Positions 1-10,016 are shown, counted from the stretch's first letter. The stretch: DNA of 64,000 nucleotides from Triatoma infestans (GCA_011037195.1 JAAEAF010001967.1:62001-126000); one strand, 5' to 3'. Notes: generated by a model not told the origin, from the sequence alone. Translations and numbers: made by a program.

Positions 1-129
1 TTGTCACCAACGGTTCGTTGTCTCTTTTACCAGCCAACTTTCCAATTTTTCCTCTAAACTCATTTTCAAAATATATTTAAAATTTCTAATTCTTCTACTT
101 CTTGATTCCAACACATTTAGTCAACGAGA

Positions 130-560
130 TCGTGTGTAAAAACCTTATTTTGTTTCCGTTGAGCGCCATAATAATTAAAAAAAAAAACTCCCTGGACAAA
201 ATGCTTCAGATAAAAGTGATGAAGCATTTCTGCGTTTTGATATTATATGAAGTTCAAAGAAAATCGAGAAATACCGGAAACAACAAACTTTCAATGAAGT
301 CACACTTCCGGTTGATGAATTTTGACCAAAATCATAATAGTGTTCCTACTTAAACAGAATATCAAATTTGAGCTACTTGCGATTTCTTTTTCGTTTTTGA
401 TATTTTGTGCATACACAATCACATACACACACACACAAAATTCGTTAAAAACATGTTTCATACTCGGGCGACGTCAAAAAAACATGTATTTCCGGTAAAA
501 AATCAATACCGTACAAAGAAAGTAAAAGTAAAAATAAAAATAAAAACGCAGAAGTTCAAA
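130..560 (+). repeat. DL repeat, 3' half
   Basis: Partial copy of the abundant DL family. Recognisable blocks in family order are a TTCAGATAAAAGTGAT segment, AAAGAAAATCG, CACTTCCGGTTGATGAATTTT, a CA microsatellite near 425-440, and CATGTATTTCCGGT. The 5' hairpin and the terminal palindrome are missing or decayed. The open frames across it are chance frames. Confidence 0.7.
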
Positions 561-1195
561 CTGGATGCTTCGCCCGTGTATCAAACGGGAATCCGATGTG
601 GGAAGTTAACGAACAAAATCTCGTAACCGGAAATACCACTATACAGATTGAATTTTCAACGACTATGGTATTGGCGATTTAAACTATGCGCATTACACAT
701 ACACCTATATGTGATATTTTTCTGAGAAAACTGATTTCAGTTTCAGAGCAGAGGGATCCTGAGAGGGAGGGAAGGGTATGGTAATCTCGCTAATAATTAC
801 AGTTAATAGTAGATTTAGAAAAACTATTATCCGCACAAAAAGAAAGCAGCACAAAATTCGTGGTTAATGAGTGGCCAATAATTTGTTAATAGCCAATAGT
901 CTAAGAAGTTTCCAGGTTAAAACTCTCTTCCCTAAATCAAAATTTATTTCCTTAAACGTTCAGAATAACCCACATTTATCTAAACATTCTAATCATGAGT
1001 AAATCTTCTTCAAAATGAAATAACCTAATGGATCAACTAACTCTACCCGATATAAAAAAAAGCTTAATAATGGAGCTTCATCTGTGTGAACCACTACAAA
1101 TAGACAAAAGTTCTTTGGTTTCTACAAATTATTTATAATAAAAAAAAAAACGGTTTTAAGAATTCAGTCTTACTGTCAGATGTCAGAAATATAGC
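561..1195. other. AT-rich spacer, no gene seen
   Basis: No open frame, RNA or element boundary can be supported here. It holds short A runs and a purine-rich patch near 750-775. Confidence 0.5.
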
Positions 1196-1440
1196 CCATA
1201 TTTTATCTCATTTTCGGCTATCAAGAATAGGGGGGAATAGGTACTATTATTCCTGCGTTAGAGGAAGGATACATCATTTACTGGTAGAATGTAGCTTTTT
1301 AGAACCGGTTAGAGTTTTAAAAGCGGTAAATCTATGATGGAATATATAAGAAGGTGTACTGTTTAGTTCGCGTTTCATATCTTCCGCTTTAAAAAAGAAA
1401 AAGTATTCTAATAAAGCATTAGAAATTCTACAAGTTTTCT
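1196..1440 (+). pseudogene. Possible LINE C-terminal remnant (zinc-knuckle end)
   Basis: One frame reads HHLLVECSFLEPVRVL from about 1273, followed by two stops and then SALKKKKYSNKALEIL. This matches the layout of the C-terminal end of the LINE-B elements at 15895-16155 and 37579-37900: an H-x4-C half of a zinc motif, then a hydrophobic stretch and a conserved L-x3-Y-x-N/R-x2-L-x-L tail. The first cysteine pair is only partly visible. It is short and decayed, so the call rests on similarity to the other copies in this window. Confidence 0.4.
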
Positions 1441-1769
1441 AGTCAACCGAGGTTAGAAGCAATTTTAATTAAGCAAGATTTTCGGTTAAAAATAATTCGC
1501 TAAAATATGTTAAATATTACCAAAATAAATTATGCTTTTTAATTAAATATGTATTTTAACTTTTTTAATGTCTATTTAACAATAAATTAAACATGAGTAC
1601 ACATTTTATAAAATTGTTTAACGCTAACCTAACATTCGTCTAGGACCAAACTGAATGTAACCTTCCCCTTTTCATTTGAAAAATACACTAATTCTTAACT
1701 CACATCTCCTATTTGATATAACATCCTTTTTGCGTAAAAAACTCAAAACCAGATATTCGGATTAGTTAT
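1441..1769. other. AT-rich spacer, nothing seen
   Basis: AT-rich sequence with no supportable feature. Confidence 0.4.
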
Positions 1770-1974
1770 CCGGAAGGAAGCAAGATTTCATCCAAATCTT
1801 TGAACGGATTGTTTTTTGGAAAAGGGTTCCAAAGATTTTCTTAAATGGGATGAAAACTGCACTTATGGAAATCTAACACTTATATTAAAGAAATACTTTT
1901 CCGGAAAAGTTGTTTTTTGGAGCGTTCTAGCGGAACTGTGAACTTCAGCTTTCCTCAGCAAAATCCTATATTTA

Positions 1975-2790
1975 CCTGTGATGGATTGCTGGCAGCATAT
2001 ATTCGTTAATTGCTACGTCATCCGCCACGTCACGTGACACATAACGCATCTCCCTACGACAAGCTAGGAGAAATTAAGATCCGTTTATCTCAATTCCTAG
2101 GAGATCTAGAAGGAGAAATAGTGGAAGTTTTCTTACTAGCATATATAAGGGCTAGGATAAAAACAATGAGTCAACAATTCAGTCTTGTACAAACGGTCTT
2201 CAAGAAAACATCACCATCACCAAATACTCATTCAGTTCAGTCGGCCATTTCTACTCACGCTACCACTTTCTAATTCACTTCTGAAAATCCTTGCAGTAAT
2301 CTGTTACTTGTTAATATAGCAGTAAGTGTACTTTTGTCTTCTACATTTTTTCTATCTACAAAGAAGCCCATTAAATTTAATATATTTCAGACAGTTTAAA
2401 TTTATTAATATTACATAATACGAAGCCACAATCGCGTTGTATTGAATATAACCGCGAAACACAAAATTCTTCACACAAACATACATATTGAACGCAATTC
2501 AACAATATTAAGCAACTAAATTGAAGGCTTATTGAGTTTATTGACCTTATTGAAGGCATGTAAGAAAACTTCCCCTACTCCTCTTTCCAGATCTCCTAGA
2601 GGGTTGAGCTAGACTGGTCTTGATCTCCCTTAGCTTCTAGTAGAAAGTTGCGTTACGTATCATGTGACATGGCGGATGAGTAAAATATGTTAAAGATCCG
2701 TTACGTCTCATGCGACATGGCGGATGAGTAGAATATGCGTCATATTGAGCGGAAGGCAGGCAAAATATGCTCCAGCAGTCCATTACTGCT
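1975..2790. mobile_element. Large foldback element with 150-230 bp inverted arms
   Basis: The left arm (about 1975-2136) is the imperfect reverse complement of the right arm (about 2560-2788). Matching blocks include GATCTCCTAG, CTTAGCTT/AAGCTAGG, the CACGTGAC/GTGACATGGCGGATGA block, and GCTGGCAGCATAT/ATATGCTCCAGC at the tips. The right arm has an internal tandem duplication (2648-2690 and 2695-2738), each unit with a GACATGGCGGATGAGTA core. The interior is about 420 bp and has no convincing gene; its 87-residue frame from 2010 runs through the left arm and looks like chance. Class is unknown: a MITE-like foldback is simplest. Confidence 0.6.
2142..2182 (+). promoter_or_regulatory. TATA-like and initiator-like motifs inside the foldback
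   Basis: TATATAAGG at 2142-2150 lies just inside the left arm. It is followed by TCA at 2171-2173, about 31 bp from the first T, and by ATTCAGTC around 2177-2184, an arthropod-type TCAGT initiator. Spacing to the TCAGT is a little long for a standard core promoter. Suggestive only. Confidence 0.3.
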
Positions 2791-3745
2791 GCGGCCACTA
2801 ATGAAACAAACCGAGCTTTTCTATGGCGAATTTACTGGTTGTTTGTTGGACAAAAAACATTAATTGAATCCAAAGTTTGAAGAAAAAATCGGTTAATCCA
2901 AAGAGCGATTTTACATAAAGGTTTCTCAATAATTAGTTTTATTTCAGATGTTTTTCCGAAAAATATTTGGTTTGCAACTTTTAGGGTATCTGTGAAGTCA
3001 TCTTGCTGAGGAATGATCGAAGTATTGACGGCAGAGCTACCATGTAATCACATTCAAATATCTGCTATGTGCTGAAAACCAACTATGTATCCTCTAGCAC
3101 AATAAAAATTCTAACTTTCAAGAAAATTTGTCAATGATAAAAGAGAAAAGCAGTTGCAAAAACCGTTTAGCGCAAGATTAAAGTGTTTTTATAGTATCGA
3201 ATAACTTGAACATAAATAAAAAGCCACTTTGCTCAAATTGTCAAATAAAAATTTGGAGTGAAATACACATGACTTTCACATACTACAGCTTACTGTTAAT
3301 ACAATTATTCTTCAAATTTGATTCATATATCCTAAAATAAAAATGGCGCTGGGGGTTGCAGGGAACAAGTACCTTCATAGGCAGGTGGTAGACGTGATTG
3401 TGATTACATTGTAGTCGACAAGAGAGCGTCATTAATATTGAAACAGACTGATAATAACACTTGAAATTTGACGGCCCAAATCCTGCAAAACTAAAAATCA
3501 GTTGTTTTTCTTTTTCAACATCTCAAATAAAAGTAACAGTTTTATATTGTGAGTAAGCGTTCCTAGTTTTTTTTTTGAAACGGGGGGGCCATGCACTGCC
3601 GGACTTTTTTCGGTCTATTGTGCTATGCCCCCTGAGTGCCGCAGGCTTGCCCACAGCACCCGAACAGATGTCCCAGCTGAACATCCGTTCTACAAAACCT
3701 CCATCAGTCTGAGATCCCTGAGGAATCCCAGTATCCTGACAGGCT

Positions 3746-4093
3746 CTATAGAGGGTATATCCCCCTCCTCCAACTAGTAGCTATCCAGGTTCTTGAACCT
3801 TCTCTGAGTAGCAGCCTCGCAGTCTGTTGTAATGGAGTTTCCTCCAGCTCCCCACAGAATCTGCATGAGCTATCACTTTCCAAACCCAGCTTCACCAGGT
3901 GTCCTCTAAGTCGGCAATGCCCCGGGAGGAAACCCGTAAGAACGCGGAGCTTGTTCTTGCTCAATCCAATGCAGGCCTCCGATCTTCGTCGGTTATAATT
4001 TCCCAAGCAGATCTTGGCCTGCCGCAAACCGGGGAGGGAGTACCAGAGTTGAGATCTCCTCGTCTCCTCTTCCTTCCTAAGAAGTTCCTCCAA
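3746..4093 (-). pseudogene. LINE C-terminal zinc-knuckle region
   Basis: Continuation of the LINE polyprotein downstream of RNase H, in a shifted frame. It contains LRVLTGFLPGHCRLRGHL followed by SSCRFCGELEETPLQ, the usual LTGH-x-L-x2-HL and C-x2-C...ET pattern that ends RNase H-bearing LINE proteins. The expected His/Cys that complete the knuckle are disrupted. The 3' UTR follows to the A tract at 3567-3576. It shares key residues with the fragment at 13084-13200. Confidence 0.75.
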
Positions 4094-4131
4094 CAGAAAC
4101 TGGTCGCTAACACCACAAAAAGGTTCCGGCC

Positions 4132-4486
4132 CTAGAAGCGGGCTCTAGCGCCTATCTTGGCCAGGGCGTCGGCCATCTCATTCCCAACATGCCCTGGCAC
4201 CCACCAAAGCACAACTTTGTTCCTCCTGCCTAAAGTTATTAATTTATCTACGCATTGCCAGACCATTTTAGAGTTGATAACTGATACATTCAATGCTCTA
4301 ATAGCTGCTTGACTATCGGAAAGGATAACAATCTCCTGGTTCCTATATCCCCTATCGAGGTTAAATTGTACACATCTTCCAATAGCGTATATCTCCGCCT
4401 GGAAGATGCTGGGAAATTTACCCATCGGTTCCGAGTGCTTGATCCTTGGACCGACCACCCCCGCCCCAGTCCCCTCGAGGGTCGCA
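4132..4486 (-). pseudogene. LINE RNase H domain, truncated
   Basis: C-terminal RNase H domain of a non-LTR retrotransposon polyprotein, the part that degrades RNA in RNA/DNA hybrids in I/R1-type LINEs. Visible motifs in order: an upstream glycine-rich GTGAGVVG strand, FQAEIYAIGR with the catalytic Glu, ILSDSQAAIRAL with the catalytic Asp, and WVPGHVGNEMADALAKIGA with the conserved His and Asp. The first catalytic Asp, normally just upstream, is lost with the 5' truncation. The frame ends in a stop at its 3' side and the downstream part lies in another frame, so this is a dead copy. A similar domain lies at 13084-13920. Confidence 0.85.
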
Positions 4487-4800
4487 TTCCTAGTTTAAAG
4501 GAAATCAATTATAATCTTTTACTATATTACAAAGATCTATATTCCTCTAATGTATATTAATATTATATAGATGGCAGAATCATATATTGTACCGAAATGT
4601 TTCCTTAGAGGAGGAAAGATTAATGCTACTATTTCAAAAGAACGTACTAAAATTCAATTTTCCTGGGAAAATGTTTCAAATAAAAATGATAGGCATTTAT
4701 GTAGGAAGAAAATAAAGGGAGTTTAAAGAAAATCGTTGGTGATGATATTCGAGAAAAACACTAAATATTGGGGAAAAAAAAATTCATAAAAGAAATTGAG

Positions 4801-5849
4801 TTATTGAGTTATTTAACATAATACTAAGAGTAACTTGATACTAAACTTAATGGAACTAAAAACAAAACAAAAATACAATAAAACTTTTCAATAAAACTTA
4901 AAAGCATCTTTTAAAACAAAGTTAAATTAAGAACAAAATGTTCAACATAACTTTACGAAATATTGATCGGTTTTTGTTTTTTTTATTTCATTTTTAACTT
5001 TAATCCATTTAAGACATGAATATAAAAAATATGAAACTTAATTTTTTTGAACTATTTTGTTTGTACGCTTATATATAAATCATCTACTACAAAATGTCTC
5101 AACTTTTATAGTTCCTATTGCGTAATGGATAGTTCTTAGTAAATCTGTTTCACTTATTTCTTAAAAGCAATTTTATTGTATATTATGTATTTGTATTAAT
5201 ATATTTATAACAAACGGCCGGATACATCAAATAAAAAAAAAACAAAATGCCATAATATCATTTGACACATTGAAGTTAGAGAAAGAGGAGTTTGGGACAT
5301 TCATTGTCTGAACGAACATGAAATTTATATTGGACGACCTTTATGGATTTTATTCTAAAATAGAAAGGTTGATATATATGTAGTCGGTTGACAACTGCTA
5401 TGTCTGTTCATGAGAGCTCTATCTCTAAATAAGGTTCATCACATTCTGCACTATATTTTCTGTTCATTCACTGCATATTTCCATTTCATAATATTGCTTT
5501 ATGTCAGTTTTTTCTAAATTTCAAGTTTTTTAACAGAAATTATGTTCTCCAATTATTTTGAACAGTAAAACGTTATTCTCAATTTCTTCTAATCCTGCTA
5601 AGCGTAAATATTGCGATCGTGGTATTGAGTTTTCATAAGAGATAAATGTTTTGAGATCCTCATAGTAAGAAAAAAAATTTCTTTAGAGAATGATCTGCAT
5701 ATGTGTGTATGTGTGTCCATGTGAGTGTATAATATTACAAAAAAATAGTATTGCAGAAAGCAGAAAGTTGGTATCCCCGTTTAACCATTAACAATGAGAT
5801 TTTATTCAAACCTATCAACCGGATGTGCGATTAAATTGAATACTTGTTT
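4801..5849. other. AT-rich spacer, no gene seen
   Basis: Very AT-rich. Contains A and T runs and a short TG-rich stretch near 5701-5725. No element boundary can be supported. Confidence 0.45.
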
Positions 5850-6137
5850 AACAAATACCAATTAACCAAAACCAAGCAGTAGTGAAGTGCTTACATTGTA
5901 GTCCAGAAGAACGCATCAATATATTCACCCAAACTCGCATATAACATTTGAAATTTAACGCAAAACTATTTAAAAATCAATTGGGGGGGGGATATTTCAA
6001 ATAAAAGTAATAGGTTAATATCTGCGCAATTAGCAGATCAAGTTTAAATCAAGCCGTTAAAATCATTTCAAGAAAATTCTAAAAAAAGAAAAAAATGTAT
6101 GCTATATATAAATTCCCGTTAACCGATTTCCATCAAA

Positions 6138-6422
6138 CCTATTTTCCGTGATAGCCTGCTTCTTTTTGTGGTCATCTATCGGTTTCAGGCGTACGCCCAT
6201 CATTAGGATGCGTTAGCCAAACAGTGTGATAACACAGACTTGCATAGAGCAAATTCAGTTTATACACTCTGTATATTTGTCTGTGTTATCACACTGTTTG
6301 ACAAATGGATCCTGATGAGATGGGCGAACGCCCGAAACTGGTCGATGACCACAAAAAGAAGCAGGCTATCACGGAAAATATCTCTGATGCTTTCCAGCTC
6401 TGCGGAACCAAACACAACAACA
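6138..6422 (+). mobile_element. Hammerhead foldback retroposon, copy A
   Basis: 285-bp element with inverted arms (left about 6143-6250, right about 6285-6390) and an asymmetric 3' tail GCGGAACCAAACACAACAAC. Flanks ATTTCCATCAAA (6126-6137) and ATTTCCACTAAA (6423-6434) form a 12-bp target duplication that differs by a TC/CT swap. The reconstituted target matches the DL block ending in AAATTTGG. Both arms encode the CUGANGA...GAAA motif, but here both are mutated (CUAAUGA in the left arm, a GA insertion after the core in the right). Confidence 0.85.
6307..6347 (+). ncRNA. Hammerhead ribozyme motif, degraded (copy A right arm)
   Basis: CUGAUGA at 6312-6318, helix II GGGC/GCCC with loop GAAC, GAAA at 6334-6337, CUGG instead of the symmetric CCGG, GUC at 6341-6343 and GAUG at 6344-6347. 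The extra GA after the core and the weakened helix III suggest poor or no activity. Confidence 0.5.
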
Positions 6423-6962
6423 ATTTCCACTAAATTTGGAATTCTAGTATTTATCGTATATTAATTTTATATAAATGGTAGAACCATACATTCATTTATA
6501 ATGAGATGGTAATTTAATATTTGAAGGAAAACTAAACGCTAGTGTTATTGCACAAACCACCCCAAAATAATCAATTTTTCCGTGGGAGAAATGTTTCAAA
6601 GTCAAAGGAAATGATATATACATTTATGTAAGTAGGCAGTATACAAAGTTTAATGGAAATTGATTCCAGCCTTATTCAAGAAAATCGCCAAAAAAACGGG
6701 AAAAAACATTCAGTAAAAGTCGCACTTATATTATGATTTGGCTCGAAATTTCCACGTCAGAGATGTTGTGGAGGGAGTATACAGGCGAAATGTTTAATTT
6801 CAGCTTGCTAAGATTTTTCATTTTTGCGATATGTATGTGCAGACAAACCACGTACACTAATCTATAGCTAGAAACCATTTTTTTCATACTCAGGCGGACC
6901 TCAACCATTTCTAAAATATGATACGATTGCAATACTTCCCCTTATTAAGAGGAAGTAAAAAT

Positions 6963-8091
6963 TTACCAATTAGAATTATAATTGCTAAGTGTTTTACAGA
7001 TGATGTCTTCTTTAAAAAAAAAAAAAATTTATTGGGTTAATCGCAATTTACATTTTACTTAAAGTTTTCATAGAACAAATTACTATAAAGTTAAAACAGA
7101 TGGGAAAATTAATTAATTTTATCTTAATTGTAATTATTTTTCTTTGTTTTTTTTTTAATTTATAAATTAAGATAAAAGAGAACCAGTGAGAGAGAGAGAA
7201 ATAGGAAAATATGGAGCAATAATTAAAAGTTATATAGACGGAAAAAAGAAGAGTGAACACAACGTAGTCAGACAGGATAAGTAGTGGAAAAGGGGAGAGT
7301 TTGTATTAGAAATAGGTCTGTCGTTGATGCTGTAATCGATTCTCGAGTTACCCTTGTCAAATGCAGACTAAACTTGCTAAGAGAGAGAGAATGAATGAGA
7401 GAGCCGGAAAATACGAGCGGCACAAGAGGTAGGAAGGACGACGACGTACTGTTTGGAGAACAGCAGAATGTACAGAGTGGAAAGCCAATCCAATCTGGAG
7501 ATATCAATGCAATCATCTATTATATTGGAAATAGCAACTTGTGAGGGCAAAGACTATTTAGCACAGAATCAGCTTGGGCAAGCCCAGCTTGTAAAGTCTG
7601 CTAAAGATATCCGTCTTCTATTATAAAATATATTCTATTATTAATATATTCTATTTTAAGTTTTAATTGAATATTTCGTACCAATTGTTTGCGAAATATT
7701 AGAAAATGTAATTTGTATTTATTTTTTTAATTGTTTATTTACACTCACATAATTTTTGCTGATTGACTTAAACTGACCAAAATCAAGTTTACCTGAAACA
7801 AAAAAAAAAAAAAAAACTTATTTTCACGAAAACGTCAAGCATTGAAAATGTTTTATGGTTCTTGCGCTACATCATAGCGACATTATACTGGTGAATGGTC
7901 ATTTTTTTTGCAACAATAACAGTTTGAATTCAATTGAACAATTTAAATTGGTTTTACTCCGACAAAAAAATAACTCCCAAAAAAACACCCCCTCCCTCTA
8001 ATCCTCGCTAGTACTCGCATTCCCCCCACTTGTCCGTTAGGCTGCAATCTAACGCCCCCCCCCACCCACCAAACCGCGTAAAACTTTAAAT
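6963..8091. other. Spacer with purine-rich block, no gene seen
   Basis: AT-rich flanks around a purine-rich block at about 7180-7540 containing GAGAGAGA clusters at 7189-7200 and 7380-7410. A minus-strand frame across the purine block is serine/leucine-rich and looks like composition, not a protein. A C-rich tract lies at 8053-8067. Confidence 0.4.
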
Positions 8092-8101
8092 AATAAAAGT
8101 G

Positions 8102-8531
8102 GTTGGTATTTTATCCGTCGTACCCCATGCATATTCCTTTTATTCCTGATCGGTTTCGGATTTTCATTCATCATCAGTGCAAATTCAACATGTTCTTGTA
8201 GAGAGTTCACTACAACGCAATGTTTCTGCTACACTCATACTTGTTGGTCTGTTGATTGTGCGGGAGGTTATAAGTTTACGCTATTATGTGTGTATGTTTA
8301 GTAATAGTAACATGACCTTATAATCTCCCACACATTCATACAAACAATAAACCAAAAGTGTGAGTGTAACAGAAACATTGCATTATAGTGAACTCTTTAC
8401 ATGAACTTGGTGAATTTGCTCTGACGATGGATGAAAATCCGAAACCGGAACAGGAATAAAAAAAGGAATATGATGCTACGACGGATAATATACCGGATGT
8501 TATCCAGTATTGCGGACCTATCCACACATTC
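8102..8531 (+). mobile_element. Hammerhead foldback, second subfamily (copy B)
   Basis: 430-bp element with arms of roughly 150 bp, left about 8105-8250 and right about 8340-8500. It is flanked by AATAAAAGTG at 8092-8101 and 8532-8541, a 10-bp perfect duplication. Its 3' tail (TTGCGGACCTATCCACACATT) parallels the tail of the other foldbacks. The sequence differs from copies A and C-G outside the ribozyme-like core and tail, so this is a separate subfamily. Confidence 0.75.
8416..8456 (+). ncRNA. Hammerhead-like motif, variant helix II (copy B right arm)
   Basis: CUGACGA at 8421-8427, one U, then GGAU-GAAA-AUCC (8429-8440), GAAA at 8441-8444 and CCGG. Helix II sequence differs completely from copies A and C-G but still pairs, capped by a GNRA loop. 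The expected U before the cleavage base is A here, so this copy is probably inactive. The left arm carries the same motif on the minus strand at about 8145-8180. Confidence 0.5.
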
Positions 8532-8860
8532 AATAAAAGTGTAGTTACATTAAATTCAGAATGCTGCACTCCCATAAAAAATTTTCAAAGTTAAAAAAAA
8601 ATAAAAGTAATAAAAACATATGATAATTTTTAATGAAATAAGCTGATAATTAACATAAATAAATTCTAGACGAATTACTAAAATAAAAAATAAAAACATC
8701 TGGTGTGAAACAAACACACGACTTTCTCTGCTGCGGTTTTCACAGATTTAAGTGACAAATTTTCGATGGTCCCTTTACTTACTGAACGATTTGCAAGCCT
8801 GTCAGTCCCATTGTAACAAAACAAATAAATAAATAAAGACAAAGTGACTGAAAATTTTCA

Positions 8861-8998
8861 GAGTGTGAAAACAAAGGTTGCTCCGCACAAGTCTGTGTTG
8901 TCACACTGTCTGACAAACGCATCCTGAAGATGGGCGAACGCCCGAAACCGGTCGATGAGCACAAAATGAAGCAGGCTACCACGGAAAATGTCTCTGAT
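8861..8998 (+). mobile_element. 5'-truncated hammerhead foldback (copy C, one arm)
   Basis: A 138-bp copy holding only the right arm of the family. Both sides carry GAAAATTTTCA (8850-8860 and 8999-9009), an 11-bp direct duplication. The loss of the left (5') arm with an intact duplication is what retroposition by target-primed reverse transcription produces, and is hard to explain for a cut-and-paste DNA transposon. Confidence 0.75.
8920..8957 (+). ncRNA. Hammerhead ribozyme, type I, intact core (copy C)
   Basis: Helix I CAUC (8920-8923) pairs with GAUG (8954-8957). Core CUGAAGA at 8924-8930 fits the consensus CUGANGA. Helix II is GGGC-GAAC-GCCC, preceded by an extra U. GAAA is at 8944-8947. 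Helix III is the self-complementary CCGG, then GUC at 8951-8953 with predicted cleavage after the C. A loop-less CCGG helix III is too short to be stable in one molecule and would favour action as a dimer, as reported for short-stem hammerheads. Confidence 0.7.
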
Positions 8999-9339
8999 GA
9001 AAATTTTCATTTCGATTAGCTTTTAATTCTCTTCATTTTCTTGGTGTAGTTCAGTATTTTTCAGTATTGAATGATATGTTTTTTGGTAATTATTTTATAT
9101 ATGTGATATTATCCATCATTGCGGACCCAACCACATATTCAACAATTATTTTCTACTTTATCTTAATGGGAAGTAAACAAAAATCAATTTTTTTTCACTT
9201 CTAAAAACCACTTTTTAAGACTTAGGGCACTCCACAATGTGTATTCAAGGTGAAAACACGCAAATCTGACACGACCACAATACTTATTAGTAAGAGAAAG
9301 TAATAAAAAACTAACTCAGTTGCCTTTAATATTATTTAA

Positions 9340-9480
9340 GAAAGAAACATTCTCTTGGGAAAAATGATTTTTTTTTCGGGAGTTCTGAGGGAACTGTTGC
9401 GCTAGGTTTCGCTCTAAAATATCACTTCAGTATCAATATATAGTTTACTATTTTTATAATATTATTATCGATTAGACTTA
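9340..9480 (-). repeat. DL repeat fragment
   Basis: The reverse complement reads ATACTGAAGTGATATTTTAG followed by a GTTCCCTCAGAACTCC block and a GAATGTTTC block, the central part of DL. Confidence 0.55.
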
Positions 9481-9982
9481 AAGATAGAATTCCAAATCGC
9501 TTTGTTGAGAAAATTATGGTAACAAAAACGAAGATACTTTGTCAAACGATTTCCAATACATTTCGAATTGAACGAATGGCCACTTTAGGGGGTAAAAGCT
9601 AAACGTTTGTAACACCCTCAAAATCTTCGTTAATTTCCCCATACTTGTTAAAAGTTTTTGAAATTCTTTCTAGTAGAAGAGATGAGACAAGATGAAAATA
9701 AAATGGAAAAAAATATCATAATAAAAAACCCCAATTTCTTTCCCATTGGTTAAAACCGCAACAGAGATGATAGGGTTCATCGGTGGCTTATCTCCATCAC
9801 TTCCCATCGTTGTTGATTGATTATATATTCATTCTTTTTGATTAGAAAATACGAACAAACAAATATATATATATATATACACACACACAAAACAAAATAA
9901 AAATTGGAAGCTTACCCTCAAATTCCTTTTGATGTTTTCATCAACAATGAAAAATATGAGAAAATGTGATGAAGGGAAGAAA

Positions 9983-10016
<34 letters not shown>

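Larger units (their letters stand above)
1770..3075 (-). repeat. DL repeat split by a foldback element
   Basis: Minus-strand DL copy. At 1790-1970 and 2850-3010 the reverse complement reads family blocks such as TTTAAGAAAATCTTTGG, CCGGAAAAGTATTTC and an AATCCAAAGTTTGAAG block. The two parts are separated by the foldback at 1975-2790, which therefore inserted into a pre-existing DL copy. Confidence 0.6.
3570..4486 (-). mobile_element. 5'-truncated LINE (RNase H type), with target duplication
   Basis: Minus-strand insertion. Its 3' end is an A tract seen as the T run at about 3567-3576. Its 5' end is cut inside the RNase H domain near 4486. It is flanked by GCGTTCCTAGTTT (3557-3569) and GCATTCCTAGTTT (4484-4496), a 13-bp target duplication with one mismatch. 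The duplicated target is itself part of the DL repeat. A 5' truncation plus A tail plus variable-length duplication is the hallmark of target-primed reverse transcription. Confidence 0.85.
3238..4800 (+). repeat. DL repeat interrupted by a LINE fragment
   Basis: Plus-strand DL copy, 5' end at about 3243 with the block GTGAAATACACATGACTTTC. It runs through the TTACATTGTAG and GAAATTTGACG blocks to 3569, is interrupted by the LINE insertion, and resumes at 4497 with AAAGGAAATC and later TTTCCTGGGAAAATGTTTC. The terminal palindrome is not recognisable. Confidence 0.7.
5850..6962 (+). repeat. DL repeat split by a hammerhead foldback
   Basis: Plus-strand DL copy with the TTACATTGTAGTCCAGAAGA block at 5892, GAAATTTAACGC, a second half with GGGAGAAATGTTTCAAAG at 6574, and the terminal palindrome CTTCCCCTTATTAAGAGGAAG ending near 6957. 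Its middle was the target for the foldback at 6138-6422. Confidence 0.8.
8690..9310 (+). repeat. DL repeat split by foldback copy C
   Basis: The 5' end is well kept: GTGTGAAACAAACACACGAC then TTTCTCTGCTGCGGTT at 8701-8745. The 3' end is at 9260-9308 with ACACGACCACAATACTTATT and AGTAAGAGAAAGTAA. The centre is replaced by the foldback at 8861-8998 and by a stretch at 9100-9150 ending TTGCGGACCCAACCACATATT, which looks like the 3' tail of another foldback copy. Confidence 0.7.

Noticed and set aside
1975..2790. Endogenous parvovirus-like terminal repeats (inverted ends plus TATA)
   Set aside because: Inverted arms with a nearby TATA motif are reminiscent, but there is no replication or capsid coding sequence and no hairpin tip pattern. 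A MITE-like foldback is simpler.
7268..7516. 82-residue minus-strand frame
   Set aside because: Ser/Leu-rich product of a purine-rich block with GA repeats; no motif.
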